From: Chryseomicrobium sp. FSL W7-1435
GTDB lineage: Bacteria; Bacillota; Bacilli; Bacillales_A; Planococcaceae
DNA length: 64,000 bases
NCBI RefSeq assembly: GCF_038595005.1
Contig: NZ_CP151997.1
Coordinates: 1,736,001 to 1,800,000, forward strand
Direction: 5' to 3'
This document shows positions 17,022 to 26,358 of this stretch, piece by piece. Made by a program: the position numbers and the translations under genes. The notes beneath the pieces were generated by a model that was not told the origin of the DNA, searched no databases, and was given only the letters and a program-made list of their open reading frames with translations. The stretch's first letter is position 1; each line of letters starts with the position of its first letter.

Positions 17022-17797
17022 TCCGTTACCTCCTCACCCAAATACGCTTCAATTACTTTCGGGTCATTTCGAATGACTTCCGGAGGTCCTTCAGCAAGTA
17101 ATTGTCCATGATCCAGCACATAAATACGTTCACAAACTCCCATTACAAGATTCATATCATGCTCTATAAGTAAAATTGTCAGATCAAACTTAGTTCGGAT
17201 GAAAGCGATTAACTCCATTAAGTCGTGAGTTTCTTGTGGATTCATCCCTGCAGCAGGCTCATCAAGTAAGAGAAGCTTAGGGTTGGCAGCTAGTGCTCGA
17301 GCGATTTCTAAACGGCGCTGTTGACCATATGGTAGATTTTTTGCCAGTTCATCTTTATAACGATCTAAGCGGAAGATTTTCAAAAATTCGATAGCATCCT
17401 CTTCCATTTTGCGTTCACCTGCAAAATGTGATGGCAAGCGAAGAATAGATGCCAACATGGAATGAGTAGCTAAAGCGTGATAGGCCACTTTCACATTGTC
17501 TAAAACAGTCATATCACGGAATAAACGAATGTTTTGAAATGTTCGGCTCATCCCTGATTGCGTGACTTTGTAAGGTGCTACACCGTTAATTCGCTTCCCT
17601 TGAAAGAACACGTCTCCTTCAGTTGGAACATAGACGCCCGTCAAAAGATTGAAACTTGTCGTCTTCCCCGCTCCGTTGGGCCCAATCAGCCCGACTAATT
17701 CACCAGGATAAAGAACAACATTTAAGTTTTGAACAGCTTTTAATCCACCAAATTGAATTCCAGCCTGCTTAACCTCAAGTAGTGGTGTCTTTTCCAT
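17018..17797 (-). CDS. livG: Branched-chain amino acid ABC transporter, ATP-binding protein LivG
   Basis: A 259-residue ABC ATPase with GPNGAGKTT, the LivG-type YGQQRRLEIARAL signature, LLLDEPAAGMNPQE and IEHDMNLVMGVCERIYVLDHG. The motif MSRTFQNIRLFRDMTVLDNV is characteristic of the subfamily. ATG behind AAAAGGAGG. It overlaps livM by 23 nt or less and livF by 4 nt. Confidence 0.95.
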   Translation of the reverse strand: MEKTPLLEVKQAGIQFGGLKAVQNLNVVLYPGELVGLIGPNGAGKTTSFNLLTGVYVPTEGDVFFQGKRINGVAPYKVTQSGMSRTFQNIRLFRDMTVLDNVKVAYHALATHSMLASILRLPSHFAGERKMEEDAIEFLKIFRLDRYKDELAKNLPYGQQRRLEIARALAANPKLLLLDEPAAGMNPQETHDLMELIAFIRTKFDLTILLIEHDMNLVMGVCERIYVLDHGQLLAEGPPEVIRNDPKVIEAYLGEEVTE

Positions 17798-18737
17798 TGC
17801 CTTTACCTCCTTTTGAAGTCCAGCCTCTGAAATAATCTGTGATTTCCTTCGTACCCATCAGACCTTGTGGACGGTACAACATAACAATGATTAGTACTAA
17901 GCTGTAGATGATCATCCGAGTTTCTGGATAGTTTTGCAAGAATGTTGAGACGAGTGTGAGGAAAATCGCTGAAATAACAGCACCCGATAGGCTACCTAAA
18001 CCACCTAAAACAACAAGTATTAAAATATCAACAGACTTCAAGAAACCAAATTGTGATGGTAATACAATATAGAAATTGTGTGCAAACAATGCACCTGCAA
18101 CCCCAGCAAAGAATGAGCCAATGACAAAGGCAACTACCTTATAATAGGTTGTATTAATTCCCATCGCATCTGATGCAATTTCATCTTCGCGGATGGATAT
18201 GGCCGCAATACCATGACGCGACCGTGTAAAGTTTACGATGACAAGAATAGTGATTAACATGAAGAAAAATGTGTAAGTCCAGTTTGTCATTTTGCCGACT
18301 TGCATACCTGCCGCTCCACCAACATAGTCAATGTTCAGGAAGATAATACGAATAATTTCAGCAAATCCTAATGTTGCTATGGCTAAGTAATCTCCGCGTA
18401 GACGAAGACTAGGTATCCCTACAATCAGTCCAGCTAATGCCGCAACTAATCCCCCTACCAAGATAGCCACAATAAAAGGCAACTCTAGTTTCATTGTAAC
18501 GATGGCAGAAAGATATGCGCCTACCGCCATGAAACCTGCATGACCAATCGAAAATTGCCCTGTAACACCAATAACCAGATGTAAACTAACCGCAAGGATA
18601 ATATTGATTGAAATAAAGATCAAATTATTTATTTCATAGTTTCCTATCATGCCACTTAGGATTAGTCCCTGTACAACCGCATAAAAAACAAGAGCAGCAA
18701 TTAAAAGTGGCCAAAACGCACGTGAATGTTTTTTCAT
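17775..18737 (-). CDS. livM: Branched-chain amino acid ABC transporter permease LivM
   Basis: A 320-residue inner-membrane permease with about nine or ten predicted spans and the conserved GHAGFMAVGAYLSA and SLRLRGDYLAIATLGFAEIIRI blocks of LivM. ATG at 18737 has AGGTGG 5 nt upstream; an in-frame GTG at 18746 directly after livH is less well placed. Pairs with LivH to form the translocation path. Confidence 0.94.
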   Translation of the reverse strand: MKKHSRAFWPLLIAALVFYAVVQGLILSGMIGNYEINNLIFISINIILAVSLHLVIGVTGQFSIGHAGFMAVGAYLSAIVTMKLELPFIVAILVGGLVAALAGLIVGIPSLRLRGDYLAIATLGFAEIIRIIFLNIDYVGGAAGMQVGKMTNWTYTFFFMLITILVIVNFTRSRHGIAAISIREDEIASDAMGINTTYYKVVAFVIGSFFAGVAGALFAHNFYIVLPSQFGFLKSVDILILVVLGGLGSLSGAVISAIFLTLVSTFLQNYPETRMIIYSLVLIIVMLYRPQGLMGTKEITDYFRGWTSKGGKGNGKDTTT

Positions 18738-18746
18738 TTTGTCCAC

Positions 18747-19622
18747 CTACACTTTCTCTCTTGAATTTTTCCCGAAAATCCCTGAAGGACGGAAAATTAA
18801 AATGACAATTAAAATAACAAATGCAGCTGCATCGCGCCATAAAGACAATCCAATGGCACTAACAAATGTTTCAACCAAACCTAAAATCAAACCACCGACC
18901 ATGGCTCCTGGAATAATACCAATGCCACCTAACACAGCCGCAACAAATGCTTTTAAACCAGGAATGACGCCCATTAATGGATCGATTTTAGTGTAGTAAA
19001 GTCCAAAGATTACTCCAGCAGCTCCTGCTAGGGCAGAACCAATCGCAAAAGTTGCAGAAATTGTATTATCTACGTTAATTCCCATTAATTTTGCTGCCTC
19101 TGTATCATGAGAAACAGCTCTCATAGCTTTACCTGTTTTTGTTTTATGAACGATGAATTGAAGTAACAACATTAGCACGACTGAAACCGATAATATCAGC
19201 AACGCTTTGATATCAATTGTTGCTCCAAACAAAGATACTGATTGTCTTCCAAACACATCTGGATAAGCTTCTGGTTGTGCTCCGCGAATGAATATAAAGC
19301 CATATTCAATTAATAAAGACACACCAATTGCCGTTATGAGTGCAGCTATACGCGTAGCATTTCGAAGACGTTTATAAGCAATACGTTCAATAAGAACTCC
19401 GATGACTGCTGTGATTGCCATGGAAAAGATTAGGGCAACAAAAAAGTTCATTTGAAAGATTGTAATAGCATAAAAACCAATAAAGGCACCTAACATGAAC
19501 ACGTCACCATGAGCGAAGTTTATCAATTTGATAATCCCGTAGACCATCGTGTAGCCCAATGCTATCAGCGCATAGATACTTCCCACTGATATACCATTCA
19601 TAATTTGCTGAATGATCTCCAT
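18747..19622 (-). CDS. livH: Branched-chain amino acid ABC transporter permease LivH
   Basis: A 291-residue membrane protein with about eight spans. GISVGSIYALIALGYTMVYG and INFAHGDVFMLGAF are signature stretches of LivH. ATG follows GGGGG at 8 nt. It is the first gene after the internal terminator that separates it from the binding-protein gene livK, so livHMGF should be transcribed at a lower level. Confidence 0.95.
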   Translation of the reverse strand: MEIIQQIMNGISVGSIYALIALGYTMVYGIIKLINFAHGDVFMLGAFIGFYAITIFQMNFFVALIFSMAITAVIGVLIERIAYKRLRNATRIAALITAIGVSLLIEYGFIFIRGAQPEAYPDVFGRQSVSLFGATIDIKALLILSVSVVLMLLLQFIVHKTKTGKAMRAVSHDTEAAKLMGINVDNTISATFAIGSALAGAAGVIFGLYYTKIDPLMGVIPGLKAFVAAVLGGIGIIPGAMVGGLILGLVETFVSAIGLSLWRDAAAFVILIVILIFRPSGIFGKNSREKV

Positions 19623-19652
19623 TTCGACAACCCCCTTATATGTAATGCCAAA

Positions 19653-19681
19653 AGAAAAAGGGGGGAACTTTTCTCCCCCCT
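19653..19681 (-). terminator. Intra-operon terminator between livK and livH
   Basis: On the minus strand AGGGGGGA, a short loop and TCCCCCCT are followed by TTTTCTTTT. Placed 14 nt after the livK stop and ahead of livH, it should stop most transcripts and let some continue, giving an excess of binding protein over membrane components, a familiar arrangement in ABC import operons. Confidence 0.8.
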
Positions 19682-19694
19682 AATAACACACCCC

Positions 19695-20876
19695 TTAAGG
19701 GTTGACTTTCGTATTAAAGACTTGAACTCCGTCAACGAATTCTAAGATTGTAGCTGATTTAATTGGGTGGTGGTTTTCATCAACTGAGTAAGAGCCTGTA
19801 ACTAATTCAAGAGCATCAGTTGATGCAAGTGCATCCTTGATTTTCTCTCCATCAAGTTCTCCAGCACGCTCAATTGCATCTTTTAATAGGTATACTGTAT
19901 CGTAGCCTAGGGCGTTGAATGAATTTGGTTGTTTGCCATACTTTTCTTCAAATTTATCAGCAAACTCTTTTGCTTTTCCTTCTGGATCTTCAGCAGAGTA
20001 GTGATTGATGATATAAGAATTATTTAAAGCATCTGCCCCTGCAAGTTCTACAAGTGTTGGTGAATCCCATCCATCAGCACCCATAAGAGGAACATCAATT
20101 CCTAATTCACGTGCTTGTTTTACAATTAGACCAACTTCTTCATAATAACCAGGGATGAAAACGAACTCTGCATCAGCAGAAGCAAGTCGCGTCAATGTAG
20201 AACGGAAGTCTGTATCTTTTGCTACATAAGATTCTTGAGCAACGATTGTACCGCCAGCAGCTTCAAAGTCTTCAATGAAGGAAGCGGCTAAGCCTTTTGC
20301 ATAGTCTGATGAATTATCTGCGTATACTGCTGCCGTTTTCACGCCAAGTTCATTTGCCGCAAAGTTAGCAGCTACTGTCCCTTGGAATGGATCGATAAAT
20401 GATGTACGGAATGCATATTCGTTAACAGAACCATCTTCAGCTACAGTTACTGTTGGGCTAGTACCTGATGGTGTGATTAGAGGTGTCTCTGCATCTCCTG
20501 CCACTTGTACTTGTGCAACTGTATTACCAGATGTAGCTGCACCAATAATAGCTACTACATTGTCTTGATCTGTTAATTTAATAGCAGCATTTGTTGCTTC
20601 AGCCGCATCGGATTTATTGTCAACTTTAGTTAACTCAATCTCTTTACCGTCAACCCCGCCATCAGCATTAATTTCTTCAATAGCCATCTCAATTCCCTCA
20701 AGTTCTGATGAACCGTAAGAAGCAACTGGACCTGATAATTCTAGGTTGGCACCAATTTTAATTGTGTCAGCGTCTGCTGATGAGCCACCTTCTGTATCTC
20801 CACAGGCTGCAAGAGTAGCTAATACCATAGTCGAAGCAAGAAACAGTGAAGCAAATTTTGATTTTTTCAAATTCAT
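19695..20876 (-). CDS. livK: Branched-chain amino acid-binding lipoprotein (LivK/LivJ family)
   Basis: A 393-residue extracellular solute-binding lipoprotein. A basic start (MNLKKSKF) and hydrophobic core end in the lipobox LAAC (Cys about residue 25). The mature part begins with KIGANLELSGPVASYGSSELEGIEMAIEEIN, the periplasmic-binding fold type I seen in LivJ/LivK. ATG at 20876 was chosen over an in-frame TTG nine bases upstream because GGGGG lies just before it. Upstream sequence holds only a weak CodY-like site. Confidence 0.93.
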   Translation of the reverse strand: MNLKKSKFASLFLASTMVLATLAACGDTEGGSSADADTIKIGANLELSGPVASYGSSELEGIEMAIEEINADGGVDGKEIELTKVDNKSDAAEATNAAIKLTDQDNVVAIIGAATSGNTVAQVQVAGDAETPLITPSGTSPTVTVAEDGSVNEYAFRTSFIDPFQGTVAANFAANELGVKTAAVYADNSSDYAKGLAASFIEDFEAAGGTIVAQESYVAKDTDFRSTLTRLASADAEFVFIPGYYEEVGLIVKQARELGIDVPLMGADGWDSPTLVELAGADALNNSYIINHYSAEDPEGKAKEFADKFEEKYGKQPNSFNALGYDTVYLLKDAIERAGELDGEKIKDALASTDALELVTGSYSVDENHHPIKSATILEFVDGVQVFNTKVNP

Positions 20877-21033
20877 GACCCCCAATTTTTGTTTGTTGAA
20901 TTGTCTCTCTATTTCTACAATTCACAACTGTTTTACTTATTTGAACAACTTCATTGTAATTCATGAATTTTCATTCGTCTACATAATTTTTTTATTTTAT
21001 TAGAAAATTTAATGAATATATCAGTATATATAA

Positions 21034-21068
21034 CAAAAAGCGCGAGGTTTTATATAGCCTCGCGCTTT
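21034..21068 (-). terminator. Terminator overlapping the end of the MFS efflux gene
   Basis: AAAGCGCGAGG (21037-21047) pairs perfectly with CCTCGCGCTTT (21058-21068); on the minus strand it is followed by TTTTTGTTA. The stop codon of the efflux gene lies in the loop, so the last codons double as the terminator stem. Confidence 0.85.
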
Positions 21069-22510
21069 GGAACTACTCTTTTGATGAAAAAGCTTAATAG
21101 TAATGCGACCATAGTTACAATAGCTGCAATTAAAAATGAATAGGTGATGCCTTCCAACATCCCTTGTCTAGTCAATTGAGACATGAATTGGGATTGTCCT
21201 AATGAATCTAAGGGGAAGTCTCCTGCATGCTTCGCACTTTCCACTTGATCATTAATCCAGTTTGTCATTCTAGCATTCATGATTGTTAGAAAAATCGCCG
21301 AGCCTATTGCTCCAGATACTTGCTGCAATGTATTATTCATTGCCGTTCCATGTGGATAAAGATGAGTGCTCAGTTGATTTAATCCATTTGTCATGACGGG
21401 CATAGTAATCATAGAAAATCCGAACATACGCATAGTATAGAGAAACATGATGGATTCATAACTTGTTTCCATGGTCAGCCCGCTTAGAGCAAACGTAGTC
21501 GCAGCTGATATAGACAATCCGATGATTGCTAACCACTTTGCGCCAAATGAATCAAACAATCTACCCGTAATGGGAGACATGACCGCCATCACGAGCGCTC
21601 CTGGGAGCATAAGTAAACCAGAATCTAAAGGACTGAAGCCTCTTATCGTCTGGACGTAAAGAGGCGTTAAAATCATGCCTGAAAACATCGCTGCCGAAAG
21701 TACAATGGAAATAGCAGAGGCGAGAGCAAACATCGGATATTTATAGATTCTAAATTCTAATAGTGGCTGGTCAAGCTTCAGTTGTCTCAACACAAACCAC
21801 AGAAGTCCAATTGTTCCCACCCCAAGAGTAAGTAAAACAATCCAAGAAGTCCATCCTTCATCTCCGGCTACGCTGAATCCATAAAGCAGTCCACCAAAGC
21901 CAAAGCTTGAAAGAACTAATGAAAATTTATCAAGGGTCACTTCTCGTTGAGGAGTGATATTTTTCAATTTAAAAATGGCCAATAACAATGGCAATAAAGC
22001 AAATGGTAAGATCATTGCAAATAATACACGCCAGCTATAGTTTTCTACAATAAAACCAGAGAGTGTTGGTCCTATAGCAGGTGCCATAATCATCACTAGA
22101 CCAAATAGTCCCATGGCTGTTCCTCTTCGTTCTATCGGGAATGCAATGAGCATCACGTTCATAAGTAGAGGCATCATAATTGCAGAGCCACTTGCCTGGA
22201 TCATCCTTCCTGCTACAAGTGTCCAAAAGCCTGGTGCTACAAAGGCTAGCAAAGTTCCAAGTGTAAATAGACTCATCGCTGTAATGAAGAGTGAGCGATT
22301 TGTAAACTTTTGAATGAAGTAAGCAGAAGCAGGGATTAAAATACCATTAACAAGCATATAGGCAGTTGTGAGCCATTGCACTTGTGAAGGTGTTACATCG
22401 AATTCCACCATAATAGTAGGAAGTGCAACATTTAATAGAGTGTTATTTAGAAAAGCCACAAATGCACCAATGAACAGAATAGCAATCATGCCATATGGAG
22501 GTTTTTTCAT
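21050..22510 (-). CDS. MFS drug efflux transporter, DHA2 (EmrB/QacA) family
   Basis: A 486-residue, 14-span proton-coupled exporter. Motif A-like sequence (YFIQKFTNRSLF), the DHA2 motif WLTTAYMLVNGILIPASAY and the GPTLSGFIVENYSWRVLF block (motif C) are clear. It resembles YhcA/LmrB of Bacillus; the exported compound cannot be predicted. ATG at 22510 has AAGGAA; a longer start at 22528 lacks support. Monocistronic. Confidence 0.9.
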   Translation of the reverse strand: MKKPPYGMIAILFIGAFVAFLNNTLLNVALPTIMVEFDVTPSQVQWLTTAYMLVNGILIPASAYFIQKFTNRSLFITAMSLFTLGTLLAFVAPGFWTLVAGRMIQASGSAIMMPLLMNVMLIAFPIERRGTAMGLFGLVMIMAPAIGPTLSGFIVENYSWRVLFAMILPFALLPLLLAIFKLKNITPQREVTLDKFSLVLSSFGFGGLLYGFSVAGDEGWTSWIVLLTLGVGTIGLLWFVLRQLKLDQPLLEFRIYKYPMFALASAISIVLSAAMFSGMILTPLYVQTIRGFSPLDSGLLMLPGALVMAVMSPITGRLFDSFGAKWLAIIGLSISAATTFALSGLTMETSYESIMFLYTMRMFGFSMITMPVMTNGLNQLSTHLYPHGTAMNNTLQQVSGAIGSAIFLTIMNARMTNWINDQVESAKHAGDFPLDSLGQSQFMSQLTRQGMLEGITYSFLIAAIVTMVALLLSFFIKRVVPKREAI

Positions 22511-22594
22511 CGTTATTCCTTCTTTCATTTATCCATTCCTACATCGTACAATAATTTATTTAGGAAAACAAACTATTTGTAAGGCGAAATAAAT

Positions 22595-22624
22595 AAGAAA
22601 ACCAACCCCTTGTTGAGGGTTGGT
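22595..22624 (-). terminator. Terminator after ppk
   Basis: ACCAACCC (22617-22624 on the minus strand) pairs with GGGTTGGT (22601-22608), followed by TTTTCTTATTT. It begins at the ppk stop codon and ends the ppx-ppk transcript. Confidence 0.85.
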
Positions 22625-24696
22625 CAGTCATTTGTATGCGTTGCATTTTTAGCTGAGAGCATGAATTGGTGTTGTGCATGTAATTTTACATCGGATTTTT
22701 TGTAAGAGTATTCACCTTTTTCGTTTTGAACACGAGCCTTGACCGTATCTTGTAACTCTAATTCTAAAATGCTGACAATCCGCTTTTTGATACTCGGCGA
22801 GAGAATCGGGAAAAGAATTTCTACTCGTTTGATCATATTGCGTGTCATCATATCTGCTGAAGACAAGTACAGTTTTGAAGCGCCATTCCGGTGGAAGTAA
22901 TAAATTCGGGAATGCTCTAAAAAGCGACCGACTATACTGACTACTTTTATCGTTTCGCTGATGCCTTTGATTCCTGGGCGCAAACAGCAGATGCCTCTTA
23001 CCACCAAATCAATTTTCACACCGGCTTGCGAAGCTACATATAGTTTTTCTATAAGATCTTTATCCGTGAGGGAATTCATTTTTAATTTAATATGCCCATT
23101 CCCAAATGTTTTGTGAAACTCAATTTCTTCATCAATTAATTCTACAAAACGGTCTTTAATTTCAAATGGTGAAACGACAAGTTTTTGGTAATCTGGTTTG
23201 TCCATATAGCCACTTAAATAATTAAAGAATTTAGTGGCATCTGCCCCGATTTTTTTGTTGGTAGTAATGATACTCATGTCTGTATAGACTTTTGCTGTCT
23301 GATCATTGTAATTCCCAGTTCCTAGATGAACAAATTGTTCGACCTTTCCTTGTTTTTGTCGAATAATCAGTGTGATCTTAGAATGTGTTTTCAAATTGTG
23401 CATGCCATAAATAACTAAGCAGCCTGCTTTCTCTAACTCTTTTGCCCAAATCACATTGTTCTCTTCGTCGAATCTTGCTTTCAGTTCTACCAGTACTGTT
23501 ACTTGTTTGCCATTTTCAGCTGCTCGTTTAAGTGCCTTGATGACTGGCGAGTTTCCACTAACCCGGTAAAGTGTCTGCTTAATAGCTAATACATGTGGAT
23601 CATCTGCTGCTTTTTCAACAAAATCCACGATTGATTGAAACGACTCGTAAGGATGGTAGAAAAAAAGATCTTGTGTGAGTGCTTTTATAAACACGTCCTC
23701 TTCCCTTTTTAAGTCGAGGGGTTGTTGTGGCATAAATACCGGATAGCTTAAATTTGGATAGGCTGACTCGAAAAACTTCGTGAATGAAAACAAAAATGTG
23801 ACATCAAGTGGTCCATTAATTTTGTACACGTCGCCTTCTGTAATTTCCAATTCATCTAACAAATAGTGGAGTACTTTTTGTTTGATTTCACTAACCTTTA
23901 CTTCTAAACGACTGACGGCCCCCCACTTTCGTTTCTTCAGTTCTTTTTCAATTTCAATTAAAAGATCGCGTGCGCCTTCTTCATGGATCGTTAAGTCAGC
24001 ATTTCTAGTGATTCGGAATGGATTGGCGTGTTTGACAGTAAATCCCGTAAACAATTTTGGTAAATTTCCAATAATTACTTCTTCTAAAAGTACGATAGTA
24101 TGCTTATCCTTCTGAGTCTCTACAACTATAAAACGTTTCAATACAGACGGAACTTGCACAATAGCAATTTTCAAGGCATCCTCTTCACTTGCATCCTCAA
24201 TCATTGCCAAAATATTCATGGTTTTGCTAAGTAGTATAGGAAAAGGTCGGTAAGCATCTACTGCTACAGGTGTAATGACTGGATAAATTTCTTCATCGAA
24301 TTGTAAATCCACTATCTTCTTCTGTTCAGGAGATAGCTTACTATAACTCATAACATGTATGCCTGCTTTTGGCAGCTCGTTGTCAATCAAATCGCGAAAG
24401 ACTTTCATTTGACGCGCAACTAGCATTTGAGTTTTTTCAGCGATAGCATCTAATTGTTGTTGAGGGGTCAATCCCGATTTTGATTCTTTATTCGTAAAGC
24501 CGACTCGAACTTGGTCCTGCAGCCCCGCCACACGAACCATAAAAAATTCATCCAAGTTTGAACTAAAAATAGCTAAAAATTTTAAGCGTTCAAATAATGG
24601 GTTTTGCTGATCTTCTGCCTCTTCTAATACCCTTTCATTAAAAGCAAGCCAGCTAAGCTCTCGGTTATTGAAGTGGGCGTAAGTAAAATTTGTCAT
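22624..24696 (-). CDS. ppk1: Polyphosphate kinase 1
   Basis: Reversibly polymerises the gamma-phosphate of ATP into inorganic polyphosphate through a phosphohistidine enzyme. The 690 residues contain the N-terminal FNNRELSWLAFNERVLEEA domain, the head domain and two phospholipase-D-like C-terminal domains. The autophosphorylated His lies in NLKTHSKITLI and the second conserved His is in LEHSRIYYFHRNG. ATG overlaps the ppx stop by 4 nt behind GGAGG, so the making and breaking enzymes are coupled. Confidence 0.96.
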   Translation of the reverse strand: MTNFTYAHFNNRELSWLAFNERVLEEAEDQQNPLFERLKFLAIFSSNLDEFFMVRVAGLQDQVRVGFTNKESKSGLTPQQQLDAIAEKTQMLVARQMKVFRDLIDNELPKAGIHVMSYSKLSPEQKKIVDLQFDEEIYPVITPVAVDAYRPFPILLSKTMNILAMIEDASEEDALKIAIVQVPSVLKRFIVVETQKDKHTIVLLEEVIIGNLPKLFTGFTVKHANPFRITRNADLTIHEEGARDLLIEIEKELKKRKWGAVSRLEVKVSEIKQKVLHYLLDELEITEGDVYKINGPLDVTFLFSFTKFFESAYPNLSYPVFMPQQPLDLKREEDVFIKALTQDLFFYHPYESFQSIVDFVEKAADDPHVLAIKQTLYRVSGNSPVIKALKRAAENGKQVTVLVELKARFDEENNVIWAKELEKAGCLVIYGMHNLKTHSKITLIIRQKQGKVEQFVHLGTGNYNDQTAKVYTDMSIITTNKKIGADATKFFNYLSGYMDKPDYQKLVVSPFEIKDRFVELIDEEIEFHKTFGNGHIKLKMNSLTDKDLIEKLYVASQAGVKIDLVVRGICCLRPGIKGISETIKVVSIVGRFLEHSRIYYFHRNGASKLYLSSADMMTRNMIKRVEILFPILSPSIKKRIVSILELELQDTVKARVQNEKGEYSYKKSDVKLHAQHQFMLSAKNATHTND

Positions 24697-26237
24697 TCAG
24701 TAACCTCCGATAGAAAGTGAACTCGTACACTTCTATTAATTAACTTCTCAATATGCTTTTTCATCTTATCTGCTTGGTAGGATTCTAAAATAGTGGAGCC
24801 TCTTGAATGAAGTGTAAGTTGGATTTCGTCATCTTCAGTCGACATGTCTGCATCATGGACACTAGAATGTTTTGTAGTTTGTAGCGAATGGACAAATCGA
24901 AGCAAGGCTCCTGCCTCTCTGCATTCTTCGATTTCTTGCATAGTTAGAATTCCTTGATAGGGCTGAATATATTGTTGGAATGTCTGTTTATTTTTATAAG
25001 AAGACAGAAGCGCCAATTTTAATTTTTGTTTATGTGTGAACCCATCTAATGTACTGTTCGTCAATAAATAAAACGTATGTTGACTCGCAGACTCTAAATC
25101 TACTTGTTTTCCAAAATGGAAGAGTTGATAAGCATACGTTAGCATTTCAAAATCATCTGACCATTCTTGAATCCAGCCGGCTTCTGAAAATTGTCCGTGT
25201 AATTTATGAAATGTGTCGATAAGCTCCGTATCTTCATTCACTTCAATAGCGAATTTGCCATGTATGTGACGGATCGCACTGGAAGCCACTTCATCGAGGA
25301 AAAAAGTATGCTCATTCGTTTCTTCTAATTGTTCAATGATAATTCCTTCACGTAACCCCTTGCGGCTATGCATGAATACAGTAGAGTTTGCTTGTTCTAA
25401 TAAGGTTTCAAACGTAATGATAGCTCCATCTATAACATCTGCTCGGTCAGATGAAAGACCATCAATTTTTTTCCGCTCTGTGAAGGAGGTCTTTTTCAAA
25501 AGATGATCGATGGAACGCATATCGTCTAACGTCATCTCATATTGGTGTGTTCCGGATAAAGGATAGTTTTTTCTATTTTGGTCGATTTGAACAATATTTC
25601 GAGCACTACCCCCTATAGAAATAACCGGTAAACCTTTTTCTTGATTGCCTATCCAAGGTTGCTCTTTAAACTGCGCTTCAACAAACGCCTTGATTGCTTT
25701 TCGTTCTTGAAGAGTAGGAATATCGCTAGAAATGAATTTCTTTTTTAAGGTGACCACACCAAATGGAAAGCTATAAGACTCTACTAATTGTTTATTTCGA
25801 TAGAGTGTGACTTCCGTGCTTCCTCCACCCATGTCGACTGTAAAACCATCTTTCACATTCGTGGTTAATACGACGGCCAAATATCCGTAATAGGCTTCTT
25901 GTTTAGTAGACAGCACATCAATCGACATACCCGTCTTGTCGAGTACTTCTTTCAAAATCTCTTGTTGATTCTTTGCTTGTCGAATCGCTGCGGTTGCTGC
26001 GACTACAGGTTGAGAAATAGAAAGATCTTTCAAAAAGAGTTTGAAGTTCTGTAATGTTTCTATTAGTCGCTCAATACCCTCATGCAATAATTCATCTTCA
26101 TCATTCAAATAGCCGCTTAATCGAGCGACTGTCTTTATATTATGGTGTTCTTCTAAGCCTTTTTCAAAAGAGTAACTATATACTACTAATCGTATAGAGT
26201 TTGATCCAATGTCAATGATTGCTCTTAATGCGTCCAT
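24693..26237 (-). CDS. ppx: Exopolyphosphatase Ppx/GppA family
   Basis: Releases phosphate from polyphosphate ends, and may act on pppGpp. Residues 1-310 are the ASKHA-fold phosphatase core (AIIDIGSNSIRLVVYSY, TVDMGGGSTEVTLYRN, VISIGGSARNIVQ), and residues about 315-514 are the helical C-terminal domain of the longer, 500-residue class. ATG behind GGTAGGTGACGAC. Upstream on the minus strand is a TATAAT, and a CodY-like box lies about 55-70 nt from the start. Confidence 0.94.
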   Translation of the reverse strand: MDALRAIIDIGSNSIRLVVYSYSFEKGLEEHHNIKTVARLSGYLNDEDELLHEGIERLIETLQNFKLFLKDLSISQPVVAATAAIRQAKNQQEILKEVLDKTGMSIDVLSTKQEAYYGYLAVVLTTNVKDGFTVDMGGGSTEVTLYRNKQLVESYSFPFGVVTLKKKFISSDIPTLQERKAIKAFVEAQFKEQPWIGNQEKGLPVISIGGSARNIVQIDQNRKNYPLSGTHQYEMTLDDMRSIDHLLKKTSFTERKKIDGLSSDRADVIDGAIITFETLLEQANSTVFMHSRKGLREGIIIEQLEETNEHTFFLDEVASSAIRHIHGKFAIEVNEDTELIDTFHKLHGQFSEAGWIQEWSDDFEMLTYAYQLFHFGKQVDLESASQHTFYLLTNSTLDGFTHKQKLKLALLSSYKNKQTFQQYIQPYQGILTMQEIEECREAGALLRFVHSLQTTKHSSVHDADMSTEDDEIQLTLHSRGSTILESYQADKMKKHIEKLINRSVRVHFLSEVTE

Positions 26238-26288
26238 GTCGTCACCTACCGTTTCTTTCTATTATACCGAATTGAAAGAAACCTCACG

Positions 26289-26310
26289 TGAATTTTTCAG
26301 AAAATTCACC
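26289..26310. promoter_or_regulatory. Putative CodY-binding site between ppx and the MFS gene
   Basis: ATTTTTCAGAAAATT (26292-26306) matches the CodY consensus AATTTTCWGAAAATT at 14 of 15 positions and sits in a perfect 9-bp inverted repeat (GTGAATTTT / AAAATTCAC). It lies between the divergent ppx start (26237) and MFS start (26359), close to a minus-strand TATAAT and a plus-strand TACAAT (26331-26336), where binding could affect either gene. Confidence 0.55.
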
Positions 26311-26358
26311 TGAAATTCATAGCAATACGATACAATGAACAAAAAGGGGAGGGTCTTT

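Noticed and set aside
20995-21009. A CodY-like site upstream of livK
   Set aside because: Only 11 of 15 positions match in a very AT-rich stretch, so it is not distinguishable from chance.
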